The translations under genes and the position numbers were made by a program. Below are positions 8,500-17,670 of a stretch of 64,000 bases of DNA, piece after piece. The DNA is from Streptomyces asoensis. Its GTDB lineage: Bacteria; Actinomycetota; Actinomycetes; Streptomycetales; Streptomycetaceae. The stretch's first letter is position 1. Every line of letters begins with the position of its first letter. The stretch lies in assembly GCF_016860545.1 (NCBI RefSeq), contig NZ_BNEB01000002.1, positions 992,001 to 1,056,000 of the forward strand, written 5' to 3'. The notes under the pieces are model-generated. The model searched no databases. It was not told where the DNA came from and worked only from the letters and a program-made list of their open reading frames with translations.

Positions 8500-9522
8500 A
8501 TGCCCAGCACCAGCACGCGTACCTGTGACAACGCCCGCACGACCGACCCGTCCGCGCACCGGTCCGCGCCCGGCGTCGAGATCGTGACGGGCACGCGGAC
8601 CCCGGACCGGCTGCCGGGTGATGCGGACGCGCACCCCGCGCACCGGCTCCTCGCCCGCGACGGCGGCGAGTACCTCTTCGTCGGCCTGCGCGCCGGCGGC
8701 CGGCCCGCCCCCGCCGTCCGGGAAGCGCCCGCCCCCGCCGCCGACGAAGTGTCCGCCGCGGCCGTGTCCCTCGAGCCGCTCGACATCCCGCGCCTGCGTC
8801 TGGCACCCGGGGACGTCTGCTTCTACGCGACGGACCGCGCCCCGGCGCTCGACTTCCGTGAGCCGTTCCGGGCGACGACGTTCCTGCTCCCGGCCGACCT
8901 GCTCGGCCTGACGGACTCCGACGTGCGGCGGATCGCGCGGACACCGGTGGCCCGTTCCTCCCGGCTCGGCACCCTGCTGTCGCCGCTGCTGTCCGACCTG
9001 GCCGAGGCCGCCGCCGAGGCCGGACCGCCGGTCGGCGAGATGCTCGCCCGCAACGCGGTGAACCTGCTGGCGACCCTCGCCGCCGAGCAGTTGGGCACGG
9101 CGCCCGCCACGGCGGACGGGGAATCCGGGACCCTGGGGCCGGCCGCGGCGGCGGGCCCGGCCGACGGGCGGCCTCCCGTGCTCGGGCGGGTCCTGGAGTA
9201 CGTCGAGCTGCACCTGACCGACCCGGACCTGTCGCCGGAGGCCGTCGCCCGGGCCCAGCACATCTCCGTGCGCTATCTGCACAAGCTGTTCAAGGACGAG
9301 GGGACCACGGTGGGCCGGTGGATCCTGCGCCGCCGGCTGGAGGAGTGCCGGCGCGATCTGGCGCGCCACGGCCGCGGCGGCCGCACCATCGCGGCGGTCG
9401 CCGCCCGATGGGGTTTCCTCAGCGCCACGCATTTCAGCCGGGTCTTCCGCTCCGCCTACGGAATGTCGCCCCGTGAATGGCGGGACACCGCGGGGAACGG
9501 CCCCCGGCCGGTATCCCGTTGA
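8500..9522 (+). CDS. AraC-family transcriptional regulator
   Basis: 340 aa from the ATG at 8500, which follows GGAGG and GGCGGAAG; a GTG at 8467 would add 11 residues but has no ribosome site. The N-terminal two thirds is the sensing domain of AraC-binding-like regulators (a hydrophobic beta-rich stretch around LDIPRLRLAPGD). The C-terminal about 100 residues form the double HTH: first HTH around SPEAVARAQHISVRYLHKLF, second around IAAVAARWGFLSATHFSRVF, ending with the family signature YGMSPREWR. It is read in the same direction as the two hydrolase genes that start 190 bp downstream and is a candidate regulator of them. The ligand is unknown. Confidence 0.88.
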   Translation: MPSTSTRTCDNARTTDPSAHRSAPGVEIVTGTRTPDRLPGDADAHPAHRLLARDGGEYLFVGLRAGGRPAPAVREAPAPAADEVSAAAVSLEPLDIPRLRLAPGDVCFYATDRAPALDFREPFRATTFLLPADLLGLTDSDVRRIARTPVARSSRLGTLLSPLLSDLAEAAAEAGPPVGEMLARNAVNLLATLAAEQLGTAPATADGESGTLGPAAAAGPADGRPPVLGRVLEYVELHLTDPDLSPEAVARAQHISVRYLHKLFKDEGTTVGRWILRRRLEECRRDLARHGRGGRTIAAVAARWGFLSATHFSRVFRSAYGMSPREWRDTAGNGPRPVSR

Positions 9523-9528
9523 ACGGAT

Positions 9529-9650
9529 CGAATTCACCGGGAATTCGACCGGATCGTATACAGCGAATTACCGCGGTGCGCCGGGTTGCGGAACCCGGGT
9601 TCTGTGCACTGTGAGCACAGCGTCCGTGCACGGGTGGACAAATTCCACCC
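9529..9650. promoter_or_regulatory. Cluster of three inverted repeats upstream of hydrolase operon
   Basis: Three perfect inverted repeats lie within 122 bp: CGAATTC-5-GAATTCG at 9529-9547, CTGTGC-7-GCACAG at 9602-9620, and GGGTGGA-5-TCCACCC at 9632-9650. They sit between the AraC gene stop and the esterase start. The region is AT-rich for this genome. The layout suggests operators and/or leader hairpins that control the hydrolase operon. Confidence 0.5.
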
Positions 9651-9710
9651 GCATGGCAGATTTAGCGTGACGGAGCAAGACAGCGCACATCGATAACAGC
9701 AGGAGATGCC

Positions 9711-10679
9711 ATGTCCGACGTCGTCGAGCCGGTCACGCCGGTGCTCGAACCGGAGGCCGCGGCGTTCGCCGAGGCGACCGCCAACCCGCCGTACCTCTTC
9801 GACCTGCCGCCGGCGGAAGGTCGCAAGGCCGTCGACGAGGTCCAGTCCGGCGAGATCGACAAGCCCGCCGTGGACGAGGAGTGGATCACCGTCTCCGGCG
9901 GCCCGACGGGCAGCGTCCGGGCCCGCATCGTCAGGCCGGCCGGTGCCGAGGGCACCCTGCCGGTGATCCTCTACATCCACGGCGCGGGCTGGGTGTTCGG
10001 CAACGCCCACACCCACGACCGGCTGGTGCGCGAGCTGGCCGTCGGCGCCGAGGCCGCCGTCGTCTTCCCCGAGTACGACCTCTCGCCCGAGGCCCGCTAC
10101 CCGGTCGCCATCGAGCAGAACTTCGCGGTCGCCCGGTGGATCGTCGAGGAGGGCGCTTCCCAGGGTCTGGACGCCGCCCGGCTGGCCGTCGCGGGCGACT
10201 CCGTCGGCGGCAACATGACCGCGGCCCTCACGCTGATGGCCAAGGAGCGCGGTGGCGTGCCGCTGGTCCAGCAGGTGCTGTTCTACCCGGTCACCGACGC
10301 GAGCTTCGACACCGGTTCGTACCACCAGTTCGCGACCGGCTACTTCCTGCGCCGCGACGGCATGCAGTGGTTCTGGGACCAGTACACGACCGACGAGGCC
10401 GAGCGCGCCCAGATCACCGCGTCCCCGCTGCGCGCCACCACCGAGCAGCTCAGGGACCTGCCCCCGGCGCTCGTGATCACCGGCGAGGCCGACGTGCTGC
10501 GCGACGAGGGCGAGGCCTACGCCAACAAGCTGCGCGAGGCCGGCGTGCCGGTCACCGCGGTGCGCTTCCAGGGCATCATCCACGACTTCGTGATGCTGAA
10601 CGCCCTGCGTCCGACGCACGCCGCCGAGGCCGCCATCACGCTGGCCGTCGGCACCCTGCGCGACGCCCTGCACGTCTGA
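9711..10679 (+). CDS. Alpha/beta hydrolase of the hormone-sensitive-lipase family (esterase)
   Basis: 322 aa, ATG at 9711 preceded by AGGAG. The HSL/family IV marks are visible: HGAG in IYIHGAGWVFG (normally HGGG; the oxyanion loop) near residue 88, the nucleophile elbow GDSVGGN near residue 163, an Asp in ITGEADVLRDEG, and the catalytic His in GIIHDFVMLN. Expected activity is hydrolysis of short acyl esters in the cytosol; no signal peptide is present. It forms a two-gene operon with the hydrolase 21 bp downstream. Confidence 0.88.
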   Translation: MSDVVEPVTPVLEPEAAAFAEATANPPYLFDLPPAEGRKAVDEVQSGEIDKPAVDEEWITVSGGPTGSVRARIVRPAGAEGTLPVILYIHGAGWVFGNAHTHDRLVRELAVGAEAAVVFPEYDLSPEARYPVAIEQNFAVARWIVEEGASQGLDAARLAVAGDSVGGNMTAALTLMAKERGGVPLVQQVLFYPVTDASFDTGSYHQFATGYFLRRDGMQWFWDQYTTDEAERAQITASPLRATTEQLRDLPPALVITGEADVLRDEGEAYANKLREAGVPVTAVRFQGIIHDFVMLNALRPTHAAEAAITLAVGTLRDALHV

Positions 10680-10700
10680 CCCCGAGGAGACAGTCCCGTC

Positions 10701-11417
10701 ATGACCACCACCCCCACCGTCGTACTCGTCCACGGAGCGTTCGCGGACGCGGCCAGCTGGTCCGGCGTCGTCGCCGAGCTCCAGGCGCACGACGTCCCCG
10801 TGATCGCCCCGCCGAACCCGCTGCGCGGCCTCGCCTCCGACGCCGCGTACGTGGCCTCCGTCGCCGCCCAGATCGACGGTCCGGTGATCCTCGTCGGCCA
10901 CTCCTACGGCGGCGCCCTCATCACCGTGGCCGGCACCACGGAGAACGTCGTCGGCCTCGTCTACGTGGCCGCCTACGCCCTGGAGGAGGGCGAGAGCCTC
11001 GGCGAGCTCCAGGGCCGGTTCCCGCTCTCGCCGCTGGTGAGCAACCTCAAGCAGTGGACGTACCCGGTGCCGGGCGGCGACCCCGCCGTCGAGGTCACCA
11101 TCGCCGAGGACGCCTTCCCCTCGGTGTTCGCCGCCGACCTCCCCGCGGGCGTCACCAAGATCCTCGCCGCGAGTCAGCGTCCGCTGGCAGCCGCCGCGTT
11201 CGAGGAGACCGCCGCCGCGGCCGCCTGGCACACCAAGCCGTCCTGGGCGCTGATCGCGGGGGCGGACGAGGCCATCAACCCCGAGGTGGAGCGCTTCGGT
11301 GCCAAGCGCGCCGGGGCGACGGTCGTCGAGCTCGACGGCGCCTCGCACGCCGTCGCGGTCTCGCAGCCGAAGGCCGTCGCGGACCTGATCCTGGAGGCGG
11401 TCCGCGCGACGGGCTGA
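10701..11417 (+). CDS. Small alpha/beta hydrolase
   Basis: 238 aa, ATG at 10701 with CGAGGAGA upstream. The opening VVLVHGAFADAASW and the nucleophile elbow GHSYGG (near residue 67) are typical of the salicylate-esterase/EstC-like alpha/beta hydrolases common in actinobacteria. The acid is probably in the AGADEAINP strand and the catalytic His in GASHAVAVS. It is 21 bp behind the HSL-type esterase, so the two are probably cotranscribed and may act on related substrates. A strong hairpin follows the stop. Confidence 0.88.
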   Translation: MTTTPTVVLVHGAFADAASWSGVVAELQAHDVPVIAPPNPLRGLASDAAYVASVAAQIDGPVILVGHSYGGALITVAGTTENVVGLVYVAAYALEEGESLGELQGRFPLSPLVSNLKQWTYPVPGGDPAVEVTIAEDAFPSVFAADLPAGVTKILAASQRPLAAAAFEETAAAAAWHTKPSWALIAGADEAINPEVERFGAKRAGATVVELDGASHAVAVSQPKAVADLILEAVRATG

Positions 11418-11427
11418 CGCCCGGGCC

Positions 11428-11474
11428 CACGGCCCGCGCGGACGCGACCCCTGTGCGCGTCCGTGCGGGCCGTG
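11428..11474. terminator. Long stem-loop between convergent genes
   Basis: Two 19-base arms (11428-11446 and 11456-11474) pair with a single mismatch around a 9-nt loop. The structure lies between the stop of the small hydrolase and the stop of the convergent epimerase gene. It fits a bidirectional, T-tract-less terminator. Confidence 0.75.
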
Positions 11475-11477
11475 GTG

Positions 11478-12419
11478 TCAGCGGCCGCGTGCCCGCCGCA
11501 CGAGGTCGGCGGCGGCCGGGGACCACTCGGGGTGGTCGAAGGCGAAGCCCGCGTCGAGCAGCCGACCGGGCACGACCCGCCTGCTCTTGAGCAGCAGTTC
11601 GGTGTCCGTGCGCAGGGCGAAGGCGCCGATCTCCGCCATCCACCTCGTCGCCGGCAGGCCCACCGGCACTCCCCACGCGCCGCGCAGCGCGCGCATGAAG
11701 TCCCGGTGGGGGAGGGGAGCCGGAGCGCACAGGTTCACCGGCCCGCTCAGGTCGTCCCGGTCCACGAGGAAGCCGACCGCGCGGACGAAGTCGTGGTCGT
11801 GGATCCACGAGACGTACTGACGACCGCCCGCGACGGGGCCGCCGAGCCCCAGGCGGGTGAGCCGCGACAGGACGTCGAACACCCCGCCCCGGTCCGGGCT
11901 CATCACCATCGCGGCCCGCAGCGCCGCCTTGCGGGTGTGCGGGGTGTCGGCCGCCTCCTGCTCCGCCTCCCAGGCGGTCGCGATGTCCACGCTGTGGCCC
12001 CAGTAGCCGGGTACGCCGGGCTCGGTCCCGCCGATCACGCCGGTGGCCTCGTCGTGGGGGGCGTCGAACCGGTGGGCGTACACGGTCGCGGTGCTCATCT
12101 GGAGCCAGACCCGCGGAGGCCGTGCGGCGGCGGCGATCGCCCGGCCCACGACCCGTGTCGAGTCCACCCGCGACTCCATCATGGCCCGCAGGTTGTCCGG
12201 GGTGTAACGGCAGCCGACGCTGCGGCCGGCCAGGTTCACGACGACGTCGCTGCCGTCGATCGCCCCGGCCCAGGGGCCGAGGGTACGGCCGTCCCACGGG
12301 ATCTCGCCGTCGCCCGCGGGCCGTCTGCTCAGGACGACGACCTCGTGTCCGGCCGCGGTCAGCGCGCGGCGCAGGACGGTCCCCACCTGTCCGGTCCCGC
12401 CGGGCAGCACGATCTTCAT
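11478..12419 (-). CDS. NAD(P)-dependent epimerase of the TIGR01777/DUF1731 type
   Basis: 313 aa from the ATG at 12419 (MKIVLPGG), which has GGGAGGGG nine bases upstream; an in-frame ATG at 12428 sits on top of that site. The Rossmann motif GGTGQVG is at the N-terminus. VNLAGRSVGCRYT is characteristic of the SulA/YfcH-like TIGR01777 family, and the C-terminal DUF1731 segment contains LLLKSRRVVPGRLLDAGF, then FDHPEW. The substrate is unknown for the family. An 18-bp perfect palindrome lies 42 bp upstream of the start. Confidence 0.85.
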   Translation of the reverse strand: MKIVLPGGTGQVGTVLRRALTAAGHEVVVLSRRPAGDGEIPWDGRTLGPWAGAIDGSDVVVNLAGRSVGCRYTPDNLRAMMESRVDSTRVVGRAIAAAARPPRVWLQMSTATVYAHRFDAPHDEATGVIGGTEPGVPGYWGHSVDIATAWEAEQEAADTPHTRKAALRAAMVMSPDRGGVFDVLSRLTRLGLGGPVAGGRQYVSWIHDHDFVRAVGFLVDRDDLSGPVNLCAPAPLPHRDFMRALRGAWGVPVGLPATRWMAEIGAFALRTDTELLLKSRRVVPGRLLDAGFAFDHPEWSPAAADLVRRARGR

Positions 12420-12460
12420 GACGGGCATCCCCTCCCTCTCGGAACGGGACCCTACTCCTC

Positions 12461-12478
12461 TTTTGAACATGTTCAAAA
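12461..12478. promoter_or_regulatory. 18-bp perfect palindromic operator candidate
   Basis: TTTTGAACA pairs exactly with TGTTCAAAA, no spacer. It lies 42-59 bp upstream of the epimerase start and is strikingly AT-rich for this DNA. The form is that of a TetR- or MarR-type operator. The nearest TetR gene is 2.4 kb to the right, past the secreted amidohydrolase. Confidence 0.6.
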
Positions 12479-12759
12479 CGCGGTGCGGGCGACGCTTCAC
12501 CGTCCGGGGCGGGCCGGCGGCGGGCAGGGGCCCGGACCGCGCGCCCGGTCAACCGGGAGGCGGAGGTGGCGGGTTCGGGTCGCGGACCGTGCGCAAGGGT
12601 GATCGCAGGGGCGATCAGGTCAAGCGTCCCGGACTATTGACTCGGTAGGGGATCCGGCTCGATCCTCGTCCCACTGTCTTGCGCCGGTCATGACAATCCC
12701 AAGGGTGGTACAAAAGCCCTCGTCGACCGAGCGTTCCCCCCGACCGAGGGACGTGGGCT

Positions 12760-14820
12760 GTGACCATGACCGGACGCCCGTACCGCAGACGCCGGGATGT
12801 CACCGTCGTCTCCCTGCTCCTGCTCGTCCTCGCCGCGCTCGTCGGGCCGACGCCCAGTTCGGCGGCCGGCGCGGACTGGTGGACCCCGACGGCCAGGCCG
12901 AACCCCGACTCCGGGATCGACGTCACCGGCGAACCGTTCACCGGAACCGACGCGGCGGGCGACGTACGGGGATTCGTCGACGCGCACAACCACCTGTTCT
13001 CCGACGAGGCGTTCGGCGGCCGGCTCATCTGCGGCAAGGTCTTCTCCGAGGCCGGGGTCGCCGACGCGCTCAAGGACTGTCCCGAGCACTACCCCGACGG
13101 CACGCTCGCGATCTTCGACTACATCACCCACGGCGGTGACGGCAAGCACGACCCGGCCGGCTGGCCGACCTTCAAGGACTGGCCCGCCTACGACTCGATG
13201 ACCCATCAGGCGAACTACTACGCGTGGGTCGAGCGGGCCTGGCGCGGCGGCCAGCGGGTGCTGGTCAACGACCTCGTCACCAACGGCATGATCTGCTCCG
13301 TCTACCCCTTCAAGGACCGCAGTTGTGACGAGATGACGTCGATCCGCCTCCAGGCGAAGCTGACGTACGACCTCCAGGCCTACATCGACCGGATGTACGG
13401 CGGCCCCGGCAAGGGCTGGTTCCGGATCGTCCTGGACAGCGCGCAGGCCCGTGAGGTCGTGAAGCAGGGCAAACTGGCGGTCGTCCTGGGCGTCGAGACC
13501 TCGGAGCCCTTCGGCTGCAAGCAGATCCTCGACATCGCCCAGTGCAGCCAGCAGGACATCGACAAGGGACTGGACGAGCTCCACGCGCTGGGCGTCCGCA
13601 GCATGTTCCTGTGCCACAAGTTCGACAACGCGCTGTGCGGCGTCCGCTTCGACGAGGGCGGCCTCGGCACGGCCATCAACGTCGGCCAGTTCCTGTCCAC
13701 CGGCACCTTCTGGCGGACCGAGAAGTGCACCGGACCCCAGCACGACAACCCCATCGGCACCGCCGCCTCCGCCGCCGAGTCGGACCTGCCGGCCGGCACC
13801 GAGGTCCCCTCGTACGCCGCGGACGCCCAGTGCAACACCCGGGGGCTCACCGACCTCGGCGAGTACGCCGTGCGGGCCATGATGAAGCGCAAGATGATGC
13901 TCGAGATCGACCACATGAGCGTCAAGGCGGTCGGCCGCACGCTCGACATCCTCGAGGCCGCCTCCTACCCCGGCGTCATCTCCTCGCACAGCTGGATGGA
14001 CCTCGACTGGACCGAGCGGGTGTACGGGCTCGGCGGCTTCGTCGCCCAGTACATGCACGGATCCCAGGGCTTCGCCGCGGAGGCCGCGCGCACCGACGCG
14101 CTGCGCGACAAGTACCGCGTCGGGTACGGCTTCGGCACCGACTTCAACGGCATCGGCGACCACCCCGCCCCGCGCGGCGCCGACGCCGCCCCGAAGGTCA
14201 CCTACCCCTTCCGCAGCGTCGACGGAGGCTCGCTCGTCGACCGGCAGACCGTCGGCCGGCGCACCTTCGACTTCAACACCGACGGCGGTGCGAACGTCGG
14301 CATGATCCCCGACTGGATCGAGGACGTCCGCCTCGTCGGCGGCCAGGACGTGGTGAACGACCTCTTCCGGGGCGCCGAGTCCTACCTCGGCACCTGGGGC
14401 GCCTCGGAGCGGCACCAGGCATCGGTCGACCTCGCCGCGGGGCGTGCCGCCACGGCCAGTTCGTCCGAGTCCAACCCGTTCACCAGCTACCGGCCCGGCC
14501 GGGCCACGGACGGCGACGGCTCGACCCGCTGGGCCAGCGACTGGAGCGACGACCAGTGGTGGCAGGTCGACCTGGGCTCCACGAACCTGGTCTCGCGCGT
14601 CACCCTCGCCTGGGAGCGCGCGTACGGGAAGTCCTACCGTGTCGAACTGTCCACCGACGGCGCCACCTGGACGACCGCCTGGTCGACCACCTCGGGCGAC
14701 GGCGGCCTGGACACGGCCCGGTTCGCCGGCACCCCGGCCCGGTACGTGCGCGTGCACGGCCTGGACCGGGGCACGGATTGGGGATACTCGCTCTACGAAG
14801 TGGGCGTCCACAGCGCCTGA
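12760..14820 (+). CDS. Secreted amidohydrolase-like protein with C-terminal discoidin (F5/8C) domain
   Basis: 686 aa; GTG at 12760 (GAGGGA eight bases upstream) or ATG at 12766. An Arg-rich N-terminus and hydrophobic helix (about 13-36, ending SSAAG) form a Sec signal. The catalytic part (about 60-545) opens with DAHNHLF, a metal-ligand motif of the amidohydrolase/dipeptidase barrel. It later shows a LEIDHMS strand, SSHSW and GFGTDFNG, which would supply further metal ligands. Many cysteines suggest an oxidised exported domain. The last about 140 residues are a discoidin/CBM32-like beta-sandwich (SSESNPFTSYRPGRATDGD to YSLYEVGVH) that would bind sugar or cell-surface polymer. Inference: an extracellular metallo-hydrolase targeted to a carbohydrate surface; the substrate is unknown. 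Confidence 0.82.
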   Translation: MTMTGRPYRRRRDVTVVSLLLLVLAALVGPTPSSAAGADWWTPTARPNPDSGIDVTGEPFTGTDAAGDVRGFVDAHNHLFSDEAFGGRLICGKVFSEAGVADALKDCPEHYPDGTLAIFDYITHGGDGKHDPAGWPTFKDWPAYDSMTHQANYYAWVERAWRGGQRVLVNDLVTNGMICSVYPFKDRSCDEMTSIRLQAKLTYDLQAYIDRMYGGPGKGWFRIVLDSAQAREVVKQGKLAVVLGVETSEPFGCKQILDIAQCSQQDIDKGLDELHALGVRSMFLCHKFDNALCGVRFDEGGLGTAINVGQFLSTGTFWRTEKCTGPQHDNPIGTAASAAESDLPAGTEVPSYAADAQCNTRGLTDLGEYAVRAMMKRKMMLEIDHMSVKAVGRTLDILEAASYPGVISSHSWMDLDWTERVYGLGGFVAQYMHGSQGFAAEAARTDALRDKYRVGYGFGTDFNGIGDHPAPRGADAAPKVTYPFRSVDGGSLVDRQTVGRRTFDFNTDGGANVGMIPDWIEDVRLVGGQDVVNDLFRGAESYLGTWGASERHQASVDLAAGRAATASSSESNPFTSYRPGRATDGDGSTRWASDWSDDQWWQVDLGSTNLVSRVTLAWERAYGKSYRVELSTDGATWTTAWSTTSGDGGLDTARFAGTPARYVRVHGLDRGTDWGYSLYEVGVHSA

Positions 14821-14843
14821 CGGGCCGTCACGGGGGAACGCAC

Positions 14844-15446
14844 ATGGCACGGATGCCGTCGGCGCAGCGGCGCCGGCAGCTGACCGAAGCGGCGATCAGG
14901 GCGATGGCCCGGGACGGCGTCCCGAAGACGACGACCCGGTCCATCGCCGCCGAGGCCGGGGTGTCCCTCAGCGTCTTCCACTACTGCTTCGACTCCAAGC
15001 AGGCACTGGTGGAGTCCGTCATCACGACGCTCACCGACCATTCGGTGAGCGTCGTGAAGGACGCGCTGCGCCCGAGGGCCACGCTGGAGGAGACCGTCCG
15101 GGCCGGTTTCCAGGCGTACTGGGACCACGTCCGGGCCCATCCCGACGAGCACATGCTCACCTACGAGCTCACCCAGTACGCCCTGCGCGAGCCCGGCTTC
15201 GAGCAACTGGCCCGGCGCCAGTACGAGTTGTACGGCGACGCCTACACCGAGCTCATCGAGGAGCTCGGCGCCCGCATGGACCTGCGGCTGCGGGTCCCCG
15301 TGTCGGTGCTGGCCCGCTACCTGGCCGCCATGACCGACGGCCTGACCCTCAACTACCTCGTGCTCGGGGACACCGGCGCCTGGACCGACGTCCTCGACAC
15401 GGTCACCGCCCACGTCGCGGGTCTGGTCACGGCCGACGCCCCCTGA
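14844..15446 (+). CDS. TetR-family transcriptional regulator
   Basis: 200 aa, ATG at 14844 with GGGGGAA upstream. The N-terminal HTH runs from RRRQLTEAAIRAMARDG to SVFHYCFDSKQALVESV, the standard TetR helix 2-3 and FxYF(x)SKxxL pattern. The C-terminal ligand domain contains a TetR_C-like helix set. It lies 24 bp behind the amidohydrolase gene and could be cotranscribed with it. The 18-bp palindrome at 12461 is the only palindrome of suitable form nearby. Confidence 0.9.
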   Translation: MARMPSAQRRRQLTEAAIRAMARDGVPKTTTRSIAAEAGVSLSVFHYCFDSKQALVESVITTLTDHSVSVVKDALRPRATLEETVRAGFQAYWDHVRAHPDEHMLTYELTQYALREPGFEQLARRQYELYGDAYTELIEELGARMDLRLRVPVSVLARYLAAMTDGLTLNYLVLGDTGAWTDVLDTVTAHVAGLVTADAP

Positions 15447-15467
15447 GCGGCTGTGCGGCCCGTACCC

Positions 15468-17534
15468 TCACGCGGTCCGGGCGATGAGCAGGGCGACGTC
15501 GTCGTGGTCGTCGGGGTGGCGCAGACCGTGGAGCAGCAGGTCGCAGATCTCCTCCAGGGGACGGTCGGGCTGGTCGAGGAAGGTCAGGAGTACGGCGAGC
15601 CGGTCGTCTATGGGGTGCTGGCGGGTCTCCACGAGCCCGTCCGTGTACAGCACCAGCAGGTCGGCGGGGGCGAGTTCGACCGTGGTGGTCTCGAAGGCGA
15701 TGCCGCCGACACCGAGCGGGGCGCCGGGCGGCAGGTCGAGCAGCCGGGCGTCGTGGCCCGGGCCGGCCAGCGCGGGCGGCATGTGACCGGCGTTGGCGAC
15801 CCGGCACTGCCGGGTACGGGGGTCGTACACCGCGTACAGGCAGGTCACGATGTAGTGCTCCAGATCGCAGGTGATCTTGTCCAGGTGCCGCAGCACGGCG
15901 CCCGGGTCCAGATCGAGATCCGCGTAGGCGCAGGTGGCGGTGCGCAGCCGGCCCATGGTCGCGGCGGCGTCGATCCCGTTGCCCATGACGTCCCCGACGA
16001 CCAGGGCGGTCTTGTCGTCCGTCAGCGGGATGACGTCGTACCAGTCGCCGCCGACCTCGCTCGTCGCCTGGGCGGGCTGGTAGCGGGAGGCGAGCTCCAG
16101 GCCCGTGTGATGCGGCGCGTGGTCCGGCAGCAGACTGCGCTGGAGGGTGAGGGCGGTGTTGCGCACGCTCTGGAACCAGCGCGCGTTGTCGATGGCCACC
16201 GCGGCGCGGCCGGCCAGCTCGCCCGCCAGGATGACGTCGTCCTCGTCGAACGGGAGCGGGTTGCGGGTCCGCTTGAGGTCCAGGGCGCCGAGCACCTCGC
16301 CGTGGGCGATCAACGGCACGGCCAGGTACGAGTGGACGCCCGCCTGGGCCAGCAGCGCGCCGGCTTCGGCGTCCCGGGCGATGCGGGGGATGTCCTGCTC
16401 GCCGACGTGCTGCACCAGCACCGGCCGGCCGGTGTGCACGCACAGGGTGACCAGCCGGTCGCCGTCGTACGCCGTCACGTCGCCGGGCGCGTCGGCGGCC
16501 CGCAGTGCCACGGTGGGGTGGGCGGCCTTCAGCGCGAGGGCCCGGAAGAGCTCCGGCCCGTTGTCCGGTCTGCGCGAGCGGCGCAGGGCCAGCGCCGAGT
16601 CCAGGATGTCCACGGCGACCACGTCGGCGAGTTGGGGGACGGCGATCTCGGCCAGCTCGTGCGCCGTCCGGTCCACTTCGAGCGTGGTGCCGACCCGGGT
16701 GGAGGCCTCGGCGATGAGTGCGAGCCGCCGCCGGGCCCGGTCGGCCTCCGCGGCGGCGCGGTGCCGTTCGGTGACGTCGACGACCGAGGCGGCCGCGCCG
16801 AGCACCCGCCCGCCGGGGTCCTCCAGCCGGTAGAAGGACAGGGACCAGGCGTGCTCGTGGTCGGGGTCGGTGGGCGGGCGGCCCACGTGGTACTGGTCCA
16901 GCAGCGGTGTGCCGGTGGTCAGCACCTGACGCAGGGCGGACTCGACGGTGTCGATGTCGGGCAGCAGCCGCGCCTCCCGGAGCCGACGGCCGACGTGCTC
17001 CTCGGCGGGGATGCCGTCGATGCGTTCGAGCGCCGGGTTGACCAGGAGGTAGTGCAGCTCCGGGTCCAGGAGGGCGAGGCCGATCGGGGACTGGTTGATC
17101 AGCCGTTCGCACAGCGCCAGATCGGTCTCGACGCGCTGGAGGAGGTTGTGGTCGGCGGCGATGCCCAGGGCGTAGACGTCCCCGAGATCGTCCTGGAGGC
17201 GCATGTTGCGGAACTCCATCAGACGGCTGCTGCCGTCCTTGTGCCGGATCGGGAAGGCCCCGGCCCAGCTCCGGCCCGTCTCCAGCACCTCGGCGAACAG
17301 CCGCACCACGGACTGAAGGTGCTCGGGGCGGATCAGCAGCCGCGCCGCGTACCGGCCGAGGGCCTCCTGCGCGGTGTAGCCGAACAGCTCCTCCGCCTGA
17401 GGGGTCCAGAAGACGATGCGTCCCTCGGCGTCGACGACCATCGCGGACACGCTCAGCACGTCCAGCAGACCGGTCGGCGGGAGCGTGTCGGGACGGTAGG
17501 CGCTCCCGTCCGGCAGGATGGGTTCGGCTGTCAT
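15468..17534 (-). CDS. PAS/GAF-sensing PP2C (SpoIIE-type) phosphatase
   Basis: 688 aa from the ATG at 17534, which has an excellent GGAGGAGG site. Order: PAS 1 (about 20-130, IVFWTPQAEELFGYTAQEA), PAS 2 (about 140-260, ending SVVDVTERH), a short coiled linker, GAF (about 275-440), SpoIIE/PP2C phosphatase (about 465-685). The phosphatase shows VGGDWYDVIPL, the metal-binding VVGDVMGNG, and YTDGLVE with a terminal DDVALL. It should dephosphorylate an anti-anti-sigma (RsbV-like) protein in a partner-switching pathway in response to a small-molecule or redox input. Unlike its divergent neighbour it has no HATPase anti-sigma domain. Confidence 0.9.
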   Translation of the reverse strand: MTAEPILPDGSAYRPDTLPPTGLLDVLSVSAMVVDAEGRIVFWTPQAEELFGYTAQEALGRYAARLLIRPEHLQSVVRLFAEVLETGRSWAGAFPIRHKDGSSRLMEFRNMRLQDDLGDVYALGIAADHNLLQRVETDLALCERLINQSPIGLALLDPELHYLLVNPALERIDGIPAEEHVGRRLREARLLPDIDTVESALRQVLTTGTPLLDQYHVGRPPTDPDHEHAWSLSFYRLEDPGGRVLGAAASVVDVTERHRAAAEADRARRRLALIAEASTRVGTTLEVDRTAHELAEIAVPQLADVVAVDILDSALALRRSRRPDNGPELFRALALKAAHPTVALRAADAPGDVTAYDGDRLVTLCVHTGRPVLVQHVGEQDIPRIARDAEAGALLAQAGVHSYLAVPLIAHGEVLGALDLKRTRNPLPFDEDDVILAGELAGRAAVAIDNARWFQSVRNTALTLQRSLLPDHAPHHTGLELASRYQPAQATSEVGGDWYDVIPLTDDKTALVVGDVMGNGIDAAATMGRLRTATCAYADLDLDPGAVLRHLDKITCDLEHYIVTCLYAVYDPRTRQCRVANAGHMPPALAGPGHDARLLDLPPGAPLGVGGIAFETTTVELAPADLLVLYTDGLVETRQHPIDDRLAVLLTFLDQPDRPLEEICDLLLHGLRHPDDHDDVALLIARTA

Positions 17535-17670
17535 CTGGGCCTCCTCCGGTACCTCCATGCTGCCCCCGCACCGGCGCGGGCGGAAGCGGGGCGGGCCGCG
17601 GGGCCGGTGCGGCGGCGCCGTGCACATCGGGCGGACAAGCAGGAACATGGTCCTGTAAAGGACGGCAGCC

